Shown in pieces: positions 11,670 through 23,400 of a stretch of DNA of 64,000 nt. The position numbers and the translations under genes were made by a program. Positions within the stretch are counted from its first letter, which is position 1; each line of letters opens with the position of its first letter. Source of the stretch: Perkinsus chesapeaki (Eukaryota > Perkinsozoa > Perkinsida > Perkinsidae); the NCBI GenBank assembly GCA_013115145.1, contig JAAPAO010000079.1:1-64000 (forward strand), given 5' to 3'. The notes under the pieces were generated by a model that had not been told where the DNA came from, ran no database searches, and saw only the letters and a program-made list of their open reading frames with translations.

Positions 11670-12750
11670 TCTCGCAAAGCGCTTGCGTGAGGACGCCCGG
11701 CAATTCTCTTCGGTATCTTGCCAGCAATTGCCCAATAAAAGCCGGTTCTTCTCGATCGCCGCTCGGCGACTTCTTCAATGTCATGTTAACGACATTCCTA
11801 CAAACTGTATACTTTGCTGCTGGAATACACTAAAAATTTTGCCGAGAAAGTTCCGGAAAATTTCGATTTTCACAGTTCGCAACGAGCCTGGGAATCCGTG
11901 GAGCCAACATTCACCTAAATCATATAAGCATGCTAACTGAATAGAGAGCGGCAACTCCACACCATTAAAAAAACAAACCAAAAACAAACGGCAACACGGT
12001 TCTCGAAGAACCAAAGAAGCAACACTCGGGGTAATGTTCCGTCATCTCGTCCACTTTATACTTCCTGAACGAGGCCCCCGTAGTGCACTCCCATGAAATA
12101 TAATCACTTCGTGACTGGCAATACGGCAAACGACTTCCAAATGCAACGGACCCTCGAAGGGCATTAAAATCTATTCCTATTTTTCTCACTTCATCTCCCT
12201 CGGGACATTCTCAGCAGCACACACATCGATTCCGTCAAGTAGCCATCGTTGAGCCACGTCAGTCCAGCGAGGGAGTTCACTTCTCCTACCAACCAAACGA
12301 CCCAGGTTCGATCCTCGCGTTTGGCAATCAAAACTTACTTCGTCAAATCCAACATAATCGCGATCGGAATCGTGAGCTCGCGCTCCGCTAAGGTGCAGCT
12401 GATCATCTCCAGCATTTCATTGGCAGTGCCAGGGAACTGAAAACACAAAGCTTGGAAATTTTCTGAAAAAATGGGAAAATTTTCGGCGATTTTCGGAAAT
12501 TTAGGCGATTCTCTAACATACAACCTACAGCAGTCAAAAACTTGCACTTCACATTTCTCTCCGAAAAATCCACAGACAAGCAAATGTTCCGAGTTCGATT
12601 CCATCACCACGCATTTTTAATGCAATAAATCCTTACCTCTTCAATTGCTTTTCTCAATGCATCAATCTTCCCCGGTACTTCTTTCTCACGCGCCACTAAA
12701 ATATGCCCAGTAGTCTCTCTCAGCTCAGCTACCCATGCCGCTGCTTCCAT
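11629..12750 (-). CDS. Unidentified 199-aa protein
   Basis: Eight exons: 12637-12750, 12339-12436, 12190-12285, 12108-12152, 11998-12064, 11915-11936, 11813-11829, 11629-11769 (600 nt). Every phase closes. The family is not recognised. The N-terminus is MEAAAWVAELRETTG, followed by KIDALRKAIEEFPGTANEML, LPRWTDVAQRWLLDGIDVC and the C-terminal FIGQLLARYRRELPGVLTQ. It looks like a soluble all-helical protein. Two exons are only 22 and 17 nt, so the middle of the model is weaker than its ends. The intron 12286-12338 contains an antisense tRNA T-arm-like element. Confidence 0.55.
12298..12324 (+). repeat. tRNA T-arm-like element (antisense, intronic)
   Basis: CGACCCAGGTTCGATCCTCG followed by CGTTTGG. 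It lies in the intron 12286-12338 of the minus-strand gene, opposite to transcription. Confidence 0.65.
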
Positions 12751-13034
12751 TGGTTAAAACGAAAACTTTAATGCGAACGACCCAGGTTCGATCCCCGGCC
12801 GGCGCAACAACTAAACTCGTTCTAAAGAGATATAAAATCCGTACTAACTTTCACTTACATCATGATAAGAATGCAGATGATGCGATGATCCAAATGTAGT
12901 TACGTCACATTATTAAATGTACGCTATTATATACCACGCCAGTGTACCAAGTGTAACAGGTTAAGCATGCCGATTAACAATCGATCCGCCCGGGTTCTAT
13001 CCCGGCAACTGACATTTCTCAGCTAATTCATTTT
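12751..13034. other. Spacer with two tRNA-like elements
   Basis: Between two minus-strand genes. Holds CGACCCAGGTTCGATCCCC at 12778-12808 and CCCGGGTTCTATCCCGG, followed by CAACTGACATTT, at 12989-13018. Both are plus strand and resemble the 3' half of a tRNA. No complete cloverleaf was found. Confidence 0.6.
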
Positions 13035-16000
13035 TTACAATCCAACGACCTCCACGCCCGTCTGGCCTGACCGACTGCTTGTAGGCGGCGGCGGAGGTCC
13101 AGCGTGCTGTTGAGGCTCTCGAAAGATTCCCCCACCACTCAGACTAGAGGGTGTATCGTCATCAACAACCAATAGATCAGTGTCGCCTAGCAGGTTGAAG
13201 CGTGCATTTCACATGTAGCAAAGATACTCACCAGAGGTTAAACCAAATCGGCCAGTTGAGCTGAAATCAACAGCTGCTGGTATACACGAAATCAGCGAAG
13301 AGGACGCTTGAGCTGCCGAGTCCTCCGGGATACCCTGGGTTGAGGAAATTCAAGATATCCCAAGATTGCAAGATCTTCATACATCTAGGCCTCCTAGACT
13401 GGTCAATAGGCTGCCGCCACGTTGACTGAATGTAGCGCTATATGAGCTCAATAATACCGCCTCGTTATCTCGGCTGTCAGTCTTCTCGGCTTCCTATCAA
13501 ACGATCCAGGTTCGATCCCCACCGATGACACATTTAAGAGAGGAATTTCCAGGAGAAAACATCATGATCGAATACGATGGATAAGAACCAGAAGCCATAT
13601 CATCCGAAGGTTCACGCGCCGCCATCGAAAATATCTTCACCAACCATGGAGAGCACGCTTCAACCTCAGAAACACTCAGAAAACGACCGTGTCTTTCACA
13701 ACAAAAAGTTCTACCAACAACTCATCCGAGCCTTAACGAGATGAAGTAGTAAATGATCCGTTGGTCATCGAGCAGCTAGTTGAAATCACTCAGGAAAGCG
13801 ACGCATTAGGGAGGTTCGAACAACTTTGCACTCCCACAGGTCAATTGCCCGTACGGGCGAAGAGAAGTTGCTCTGACCGGGATTCGAACCCACCTCATTA
13901 TTGCCATTCTCCCACGCCCTCACCAAAGACGTCGGACACATACTCATCAGGTCAGAGATCTTCCTCTTTATGAAACTCTCGCCGGTGCGATCGTCGCCAG
14001 TGCTCCTCGTGGCAACACCGCTGTCAGCATTTGAGGCCGCCGCCGCCGCCTCCAACGTCTGAATAATAAGATACTCACCTTACATGAGTGCAGATCGATT
14101 ACTAATCAATGGAACAAGATACCAACGCTGGAATCCACGGTTGCGAGGGAAGAAAATTTTGAGAAATTTCCGTCGACTTTTTTTGCATTGAGAATTGTAT
14201 TTTCTGAGGAGATTGTAGAGTTCAATCAAGTTAGAGTAAAATACTTATCAACAGCAACGATAATATGAGCGGAGCATTTGAATCCTAGTCTGCGCTATTT
14301 GGCCACCTGTGACAGTTGAAGCCTCGACGTAGTGTTAAGTAGGGATGTTAGTTGCCATAATTTTATAATGCCAAATTTACGGGGAAAATTTGACGAAAAG
14401 TCAGCGTTTTTCTGTTCTTTGGGCATCTGCTGAATACAGGCAAAGTAAGGCTGGGTTCGAAATTTCAACAAATTAGGTAAAAATGCCTCCACCAAGATTC
14501 GAACCTGCGACCTTCTCACCTCCTTCACTGCTTTTGTCCTAGGGTGCTCCATCATAAGCCTAACAAGCTCCTCATCTTGGAAGATATCTTCTTCGGCCAT
14601 CTCCGCTCCGCCTCGGAGTTGCGCGAGAATCTCCGGGCCAAGTCCGATTCCGGCAGTTTCCACCGGGGTGCGACCGTTCTGGGGAAAAAGCGGAAAATTT
14701 TACTCGTGAAAATTCAAGCGTCGAAAGTATATGGTTAACACTACAAAAATATATGGTGAAGAGCCACGATGAAATATTTCCAGAGAACTTTTTCCGAGAC
14801 CATTTGAAAAGACCGAACCGATTTTACTAAATTTTAAGTAAGATTTTTGTCATTCTCCCTGGAAAGTGACTTTTTTTTCTGAAAAAAATGACACGGTATC
14901 TTAGGTCGAAGCTCGCATTTGACAGAATTCCTCCTCACCACGTCTCGAGCTTCCAAATCTGCTCCATGCCTCAACAAAATCTCAACAACGTCAAGCGCAG
15001 CCATCTCCGCTGCGGCATGCAAAGGAGTGCGACCATCAATAGGATTAACCTGACGAAAATTTTCACGCGCCACGAAATTGTCTCACCTCGTTTATAGATG
15101 CGCCATACGATAGTAAAAGTGCAACTGTGTCGCTCTGATTGGTAAGGGCCGCCACGAAGAGCGGAGTCCAACCTTTGTCACCCCCATCATCAGGATGCGC
15201 CCCGTATCTGATATCGATCACGCAATCGATTGTAGTAGTACATCCGAGCTCATCCGAGCAAGTTAGATTTTCTGTGAAATCCACCAAAAATGTCCGCGAC
15301 AAAGCCTCGCCAACTGGCCAGCAAAACTCTCCCAAATCGAAATTGATTACCGACGGGCAGGTTAGGCTCTGGGTCATTAACGAGGCAAATTATTTGCCAG
15401 TCGAGTCCATTCTTGCGCGCCACAATATTCTCACCTCAACAGCGTTGCAGCTATAGCAGCTCCCCCTTGCTCCCGGCACGCCACAAAGAGCGGTGTCGAA
15501 CCATTCCTGGAGATCGCATCCACATTGGCTCCTCTAGACAGTAGAAGTTCACAGATGGCAGGTTTGTTAACGAGATAACACGCCTCATGCAAAGGAGTGT
15601 ATCCAGACTGAAAGCACAGCAATTAGTCACGCGCCACAAAATAATCGATCAAGTGATCGATAATGTATTCTACGGTAGATTTTTTTCTGTACTCCTCCCG
15701 GTTTAGCGAAGGGAAAAACACCATGGCGGGAGAATCATTATTTTCCCTCTAATCCCACCGTAACACGAAAAACGTAAAACAAAAAACGCTTCGCTCCGCC
15801 CTTACCGATCCCTTTGCATTAACATTGCATCCTCGTTCTAGCAGTACCATAGTCGTTGATAAGCATCCTGATCGGGCCGCTCTTTGTAGCAGCGTACCTC
15901 AGAAATTTTCCGAAAAGTTTTCTTTTTTTCCCGGAATTTACCTCCCTCAGTGTCTCTGCAGCTTTTGACATCAATGTCACTCGTAACGATCATCAGCCAG

Positions 16001-16961
16001 AGGAGATCCGCCTGGCCAGCAGCCGCCACGAAAAATGGATCCAGCGTCATCAAATTCAACTGAATTACACATTTTACGGCGCGCGGGAAAGGAGAGGAGG
16101 GGTAGATTTACATGTAGGAAATCAAAATAGTCAGGCACAAATCATTCCAGGAAATTCTGTGAAAATTGGAAAAATCCGCGTTAAACTTCCAGAACGCATC
16201 CTGCACGCACCAGGCAAAAGGGGGTAGGAAAAAATCCAGAAAAACAAGTAAAAAGCGAAATTTTCAGGAAGGGGAAAACACGTAAAAATATTGCAAAAAG
16301 TAATTTTTTCGCGCACTAAAAAATCGGTACAAATTCGAAAATTTACACAAAATTTACAGTATTACTGTATCAACAGCCCGCTGGGAAGTGGTACTACCGT
16401 TACCTCCATTGAAACTTTTGAGAGTATCTTTCCAACCCTCTCGGAGGTCAACCTCCAATAAAATATCTTGCTAAGACGTCTGAGCTTGACCAATACTGAT
16501 GGCAAGAATGCACATACAATTTGAAGAACCTGAAAAAAAACGTCACTGCGCCACGAAAATAAGAGCTATCATTTTTTCTCACAACCGGCAGACAGACATC
16601 ACCGCACTTGATGATAAATTGCTTTCCTATGCAATTGCAAATGTTCTAAATCAATTTTGCGAGGCGAAATTTGAGCGAATTGATAAAGTGCTCAAAGAGC
16701 AAGCACTTCAGCTGAGTTCATCAATGTGGCAAGCAGCAAACAATTTAGCGAGTTTTAAATGATTTAAATGTTTTAAGTGATGATAAATACGGTGGACGTA
16801 TATCTCCCATTACATGCACTGCGCTCCTTAAGACCTACCTTATCGTCGTTAATGACTTGACTTAATCGAATAGTTTCCCCGCCACTTGAGGGCTTCCCCT
16901 CAGAAGAGGGCGACCCCGAAGTGGCCGTTGTAGTGTTTGATTTGCCCGCTTCAGATGACAT
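13035..16961 (-). CDS. Ankyrin-repeat protein
   Basis: About 502 aa from twelve exons: 16839-16961, 16366-16452, 15942-16059, 15806-15897, 15435-15607, 15087-15207, 14939-15049, 14520-14678, 13924-14058, 13530-13664, 13232-13334, 13035-13186. The N-terminus is Ser/Thr/Gly-rich (MSSEAGKSNTTTATSG). Five to six ankyrin repeats follow, e.g. GYTPLHEACYLVNKPAICEL, GSTPLFVACREQ, GWTPLFVAALTNQSDTVALL, DGRTPLHAAAEMAALDVVEI and NGRTPVETAG. The C-terminal third is disordered, with an alanine run and PPPPPTSS, and ends VEVVGL. This is a cytosolic protein-interaction scaffold; its partner is unknown. One donor (13530, GTCATC) is weak and that junction is uncertain. Two introns begin with T-arm elements. 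Confidence 0.85.
13497..13531 (+). repeat. tRNA T-arm-like element (antisense)
   Basis: AAACGATCCAGGTTCGATCC followed by CCACCGATGACA, next to the uncertain donor of the ankyrin gene. It shares the CGAYCCAGGTTCGATCC core with 12298 and 12778. Confidence 0.6.
13868..13923 (-). repeat. T-arm element behind a 5' splice site
   Basis: The intron after exon 13924-14058 starts GTGAGGGCGTGGG and reaches GTGGGTTCGAATCCCGGTC within 31 nt, in sense orientation. Confidence 0.7.
14484..14519 (-). repeat. T-arm element behind a 5' splice site
   Basis: The intron after exon 14520-14678 starts GTGAGAAGGTCG, then CAGGTTCGAATCTTGG, then GGAGGCATTTTT. The T arm starts 12 nt after the donor. Confidence 0.75.
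15644..15661. repeat. Intronic palindrome ATCGATCA-AG-TGATCGAT
   Basis: Member of the recurring palindrome family. It lies in the ankyrin intron 15608-15805 next to a GTCACGCGCCACAAAAT motif. Confidence 0.85.
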
Positions 16962-17334
16962 TTAGATAAATCTCACTCTGAGAAAATTCACCGAAAAATT
17001 TCAGAAAATCTCGGAAAAAATGGAAAATTAGGCAAAAAAAGAAAATTTCGGAAATTTTCACGGTCGGCAATTACCTTACGAGTGGAAAACACTTACATCA
17101 AATATGTGTATGATTTTCAAGAAAGATAACTTAAATTCCAGACAAATACTACTCGAAAAAGCTTACCGCCCTTCCCTTCATTTTTTAATCACTCAACTCA
17201 ACTCAACCGTCACGCGCCCAAAAATGACAAATCTTATAGTAATAGGAAACGTTAAATTGAAAAAGGATACCCTATTCAAGGCCATCAGACCTCTCGGCAA
17301 TTGCCCAAGAACAATGGTGATCAATTTCACTATT
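16962..17334. other. Spacer, nothing recognised
   Basis: AT-rich spacer between the start of the ankyrin gene and the stop of the PDE-like gene. No ORF with support on either strand. Confidence 0.45.
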
Positions 17335-17375
17335 TTACATGCTAATAACTTGCTTTGGAGTTTCCTCCTCCTCCT

Positions 17376-17406
<31 letters not shown>

Positions 17407-20400
17407 CGACTCGTCGTCGTCGTCACTGTACTCGCTCGCTGACCGTTGACTCGCCACCAGCTCTGCCCACTTCAATCGATTGCTGTTAATTTGCTCAACA
17501 ACCTGAAAAAAGTAATATGGAACAGAAAGTTTTTATTTCAAAATAGAAGCTTTGGAAGAATCTTTCAAGAAAATAATACTTACCAGTTTCTGAGGTTCGA
17601 TCTAAACTGTTAACGAATGATCAGTTTACTGTTGACGTACGGACAGGACAGAAGCACAGATCGGAGTGGACGACAAAATTTTCTGAGATCCTTTGTTTTG
17701 CGATTTCATTTGGAAATCAGACTCGATGAAAATCGTTTCGAAGATCAAAATTTCTTTGTCGTACGATATTTTATTTCACAAAATGTTCAATACTTTATTG
17801 AACATTTTACGGCATTTCAAATCCCACGAAAAGTTAATTCTCAACAAGTGCAATTTATAAGTTTTCAATTTCACCAAGTGATGCAAGTTCCCTTGCTTCT
17901 TAATAGTGCCACTTTCCGAAAAATTTCCGAAAAAGTGGGAGAATTCAGTAAATTTGCCGAACAAATGAAAATCCACTTACATCTTTCATACGGCCGCTTG
18001 CCATCGGATTATATTGATCGACTCTCTTCTGGATGGCATGGTACAGCGGTAGAGTGCCTGACCGTCAGATATTTCACACCAAAGGTCCCCGGTTCAATTC
18101 CTCCTCACTCATTTCTAAGAATCCTAATTCCATTCCAGGAACGTCCAAAGTGGCAGAGTCGCAATAAAGGCTCACGGGGATGCCCATGGCCCACTCATCA
18201 TCTCCTTGAGAAACATATTCGGAAACTGACAAAAAAATTCCGGGAAAAATTTTCCCACCTTTTTCCCTGTCTCCGAAATGAAAGTTGTTGTGTAAAAAGC
18301 TCAACATAAAATGGTAGACCCGGAATCATAACATCAACCGCTCCACGAATTGCCACCACTCTCAAAAAATAACGAAAAAATATTTTATCAAAAACGCAAT
18401 ACTTCGTGAAATTAGCAATACGTAAAATTTTGGAGAAAAATATTTTCTATTGAATAGAAAATATTCAGAATGATAAGAATAGAATCTATTCTCACAAAAA
18501 TAAACCTCGCATCAACTCTGGATTTCTTCCTACATTCAAGATAGTTTATTTTTCGAAAATCTTGCAAATTTTCCGGAAATTTCCTAGAATTCTCCGAAAC
18601 TTACTGAGCCTTTCCACGCTAGAGTAATGAGAGTCCCAAGGCATCGCCGTGAATCCCATGTCAGCCGCTCGTATAACAGCTCGAAGTAAATGAATAGGAG
18701 CAGTACTAGGATCCTAAATCTTGCAATCTTGACAAATCTCACATTTCCTCAACGCACCTCAAGTTCCTCCACTCTTCTGAAATGGCTCGCTACATCTAAT
18801 GACATTATACAGTCGATAACTATTTTACGAAATCGGTCATTTTCGGACCTGAAAAATTGGGAAAAATTGCTGCGATTTTTTTGCACGCAGACGCCAAAGG
18901 CCATTTCACCGACAATTGCCTGTCTTCGAATTCCATTCTTCGCTCGTCCCATCCAAAAATAATAAAACGTTTTTGGCGGAATGAATCACTAGTAAGAAGA
19001 AGAAAATTCAACGGAAAAATTTCCGGAAATTTCCAGGGAAAAATTTATCTTACGTCGAAAGCCATTTAGTCGGATCACAGGTCGGATTCGCTTCGAGCGC
19101 TTCGAAGGTTGTCGCTGCGTGGAAATTCTGTAGTACCGATCTATCGTTGTATCTGAAAAGGTGATGAAGGCGGAGCGAAGCGACTTTTGTTTGTCATTTT
19201 TCTAAAACAATAAAAAATTCATGATATTCAGCGATTCAACTATCTCCGAAAGAATTAACACAATTCCAACTTACGTCACTGCAAGCTCATGTTCCGTCTC
19301 TATGAGGAAATCTGCCGTCCGAGCAAAGTGGCCAACCTAAACACAAATAGCTCAGTCAGTTAGTCCCTTCTTCTCCCATCGCAAAGGGCGTTGGTTCAAT
19401 CCCTTCTCCCGACATTTACATCTCCACAGAGGCAAGCCACGACGAACGCTGCCCATTCAAGAGGATGAATTTCAGCGATTCCCATCGACTCCAGTAGAAA
19501 GAACCTGAAACGCACGCCATTACCGCGCGCCACAAAATGAAGCAGTTTCAGGAGCCATGCTCAGCGAAATATGGAGATTTCCCCGTTCCAAAACATATAA
19601 ATTTCCTATGGTTCTTCGCATTGTTGCTTTTCCAGGATAATATTTTTTTCAGCGAATCACACATCGTAAAAACCAAAATTTCCAGAAAAAAATCCCGAAA
19701 ATTTCGGAAAATTTCCGTTAATCTCTGCTTACCCGTGGTGTGTCCTTTGTGCTGCATGTTTTGAATTATGAAATGGATTCGGCAAATAGAGTTGGTCGAT
19801 TAAAGTGAGAAATTTTTGAAGGCAAATTTGCCCTGATGCAGGAACACCAGACGAAGACGTCTTCGAAGTCTCTCCCACTGAAAACGAACACCGTCACTCG
19901 CCACATAATTGAGATAATTACTTGGCGCGTGAAGTCCGGGACCCATCAGCTGATTCATAATTGTGAATCCAACTAGTATAAATGCCGAGAGGCTTGTGGA
20001 CTGAAAAAAAGAATTTACCAAAAATAATTTTACAAAAATCTAAGAAAATCTCCATGGAAAAATGATCAAGGGAAAACATAACGGGAAACCGCTTCAGGCT
20101 CGCTGTGCGGAGACATAGAAATAATATTGTGTGAAAAATACTTGAAAAATAGGGTTAAGTCGGCTAGAGATATTCAAGAAACCGCCGTGATACTCGATCC
20201 GCGAGAAAACGTAGAACTGAGAATTTGGGGAAAATATCTGATACAAAAACAGAAATTTTCCAGAAATTTTCCCAAATTTACACTATTTTCGTGAAGAGTT
20301 TTTTCCAATTGATAAGCATCGAGAGAAAAATCCCGACCAACGGCCTTCAGTAAAGACATCGCAGAAGTTCCCAGCTGATCGAGGAATCCACTATCTGAAA

Positions 20401-23400
20401 AATAAACAAAGATGTCTGGACCGGGATTCGAACCTGCGTACCTGGTTTGACCGGATAAAACGGTCGCCTCAGTCGAACATAAGGCGGATTAGACGTGCTC
20501 GTCGGTTGAACTGGTGGAATTACTTCTCGTATCCATTCAAGAATCTAATGAGCGCGAAATCGATCACGTGATCGATTTGTGTCTCACTTGAGATTTCCGG
20601 AATTCTGCTCCGTTTTTTATCCAACCGAGTAACACTTCCTTCTGGAAATCCATTACAAACAGAGACTTTTGTGTTAGTCGCGACTGAACAGAAAAAATAG
20701 GAAAAAAACGGAATAATGAGGGGAAAATAATCTTAACAAAGGAAATCCGATAAATATTCCCTGGCAAAAATTCTTCAGAATTTCTTACCGTTTCTTGTGC
20801 ATGCTCAACATCTTCCAAAAGATATTTATTATCTTCGGGGTAACCAATCGATCCCTCTTGCCTGGCCCGCTCTAGTATTCTTTCGATATCAGTTAATCGC
20901 TAAAAGTGACAAAATTACAGCGGAGCGAAGCGAGAAATTTCCAAACAGATTTCGATAGTGAATTGCATACACTGGTTCCTCGTTTTCGCGCAACGCTGCT
21001 AGGCTAACGGCTTTTACAATCGAGTTGGTGGCGCCATATCGTATCGAGACTGGAATGCGAATACTCTCATATCTTGCTCATTTTACGACAACCATCATTG
21101 GGGTAGTCGTTGGCCTCTGCTTTCTGTTTTGCTGCGAGCTTGTTCAAATATCCGACTCTCGGTCGCAACATCCTACCCGTGAAGGTCTACGTGCAGGCGA
21201 TAACGACAACAAAGGGACCCTATTAGTCTACCAGCTAGCGGGTTGGGGAGGGTTCTTTGGTTAAGATCATTCGAAGGGATTTTTATTTCTAATGAAAATC
21301 GAATGCGAATCCTCGGGGTTCACGTGGCATACTGGTTGAGAAAGGACTTCGTCCGACGAAGCTGTGCGGTCGGAAGAACTCGAAGGAGAGCATCCAGGAA
21401 GCATCATCAAGCAAGGAGACCCTCATGGGGCAGAGAGCTGTTTCGTCTAGTTGGGAAGAGCAGTGCGCCAGTACTACTGGCCCAGTAGTGAAGTTGTCCC
21501 AGCCTCCCACTGTGACGGATGGGATGAATCGCGAGGGTTTAGGGAACGATACGTATTCCCGAGCTTATTCTTGCGTCTTGAAATGTGAGATCCCTAGTAA
21601 CTGCTGACAGTGAATTCAAATATTCAGAATTGTTGGAGATGTTTTCGTTGTTCAATATCCCATTGATGCAATCGTTGCAAGAGACTTGTTAACCCGTATG
21701 GTTGCGGAAGAGTTATACAAGGGATTTCCCTTTTGCTACTGTGGAGATCCTACCGACATCGTTAACGAAGTTGCCTTCTTGGTGCTACTCGTGAAGATCT
21801 AGGAGCAAACGAGAGCCACGATGAACATTCCAACGAAAAGATCCTATTAGTCTACCAGCAAGTGAAGTTAAGGCCGAGGCTCTGCATCACCCATGCCTTT
21901 AGACGCGGTCACGCTCACGCTTTAGCGGTCTCTGGCGCGTCTTAAAAAGAAGTGTGTGTAACTGGTTCCTGGAGGTACCAAAATCATGCAAGTGGCAGAG
22001 ACGATGCATATAATATAACCATCATCTCTGCCAGCAAGATATACATCATCTCATCAGATATATACTATCTATCAGCGAAGAGTACTGCCTCGAGAAGCGC
22101 ATTGCGCCTGCATACTATGCCGCGCATAGATAAACGGACCGGGGAGCATCTTCCTAGCCCGAAAAAAGGTTCCGCCAGAAAATGTTCCGTCAACTGTTCA
22201 GGAAGTAAGATTCGGTTAATAATGCAACCTTATACGGCCCGTTTTTCTTTATATAACCCTTTGGATATTCAGGTTCTCAACCAACCCTTAAGGAGCTAAA
22301 CGGATAACAAGAAGGAACTTTTGAGGAGCCCCTCGAGTCAACTCTGGCTTCAGAGTTTGAGAAGGATGTGCAGTAGCACATAGCCGGCAAGAAGTCTGAG
22401 CAGCACTTAGCTCCTAGAAGTCCTAAATTGGCAGTTACCGCGCGCAAACTCTCAAATTAGTTGAGTGGAAAAAACCATTTCCCTTGGAGATCAAGCTGTT
22501 GGGTTAAACAGAAGCGTGCGGGTGACACGAGTCATATTCGTAGTAAAGAAATCGCCACCCCCGGATTGCCCGATAATAACCCCGGAAAACATGAAAGAAT
22601 AACCCGAAACCCAGCTTGACAAGAAACCCGGCCCATCCAGGAACTAGACGAAGCTATGCTTGAGAATTGTCCGAACGAGCCCGCGCACCGTGGCAGTCTG
22701 CCACTGGCAGAGTCACGTTTTATGGGGCGTTTTTCGTGAGGGGCACCACAAATCCTTCCCAATTCGAGCCGTTCTCGGCAAAATGAGACGGCTTCCTCCG
22801 AAAAATGGGCAGAAAAGGAAAATTACTAATTTTAAATTAGAAGAGTATGCTTCCTGCGCAGAGGATAGCCGGCAAAAGTGCGTTGAAGTACTCTGCCAGG
22901 TAGAGTACAGAGTCTAGAGTCTGCCTCTAGAAGTGATTGAGGTATATAGCTGAGTTGGATTCGGAGGCTGTCACACCCAATTCGGCGAATCACGTTAGCC
23001 TTGCACTCGCGACGAATTCAGCGGCAAGATAAGGCTATGGAAAGCCATGATGTTTCCGTCCGGAGCGAGGAATGATAGTTCATAAAGACATATAAATCTA
23101 AGGCTTACCTTGAGTTCTCCTTCTATCTGTGAAGTCAGGGGACCATCAGAGTTAGAATCAAATGCATTTATTGTTGATTCAAGAACCTACGGAAATTAAT
23201 AAAAGAATCCCGGAAAATGTGGAAAAAGGGCACCGTAGAACTTGAGGAATTTCCCCAAAAAATGTGTTTTATAGGATCGTAGAACTTCGCAATATACATT
23301 TTGTGACAAAATGTTAAGTGCCTTCGTGAAGTTACGAAGACAAAATTTTCGTCTTATCGAACGGGTGATCAATTTGGGTGGCTTCGGAATATCTTCGCTT

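Noticed and set aside
12989-13018. Functional tRNA gene
   Set aside because: The T arm is good, but no matching acceptor and anticodon stem could be folded upstream, so it is treated as a tRNA-like fragment.
16499-16762. 87-codon plus-strand ORF with protein-like composition
   Set aside because: It is opposite an ankyrin-gene intron that ends in a clear acceptor and the GTGGCGC motif. No start context or neighbouring exons support it, though it is the best-looking of the rejected ORFs.
17193-17426. ORF with a run of methionines (minus strand)
   Set aside because: The methionine run is an out-of-frame reading of the GAT repeat that encodes the Asp/Glu tail of the PDE-like protein.
17617-18309. 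230-codon open frame on the plus strand
   Set aside because: It lies antisense to exons and introns of the PDE-like gene, and its middle runs through a tRNA-like element. Composition follows AT-rich intron sequence rather than a protein family.
19343-19416. Functional tRNA gene in antisense
   Set aside because: D-arm-like and T-arm-like parts exist, but the 5' acceptor strand that should pair with TCTCCCGAC is missing.
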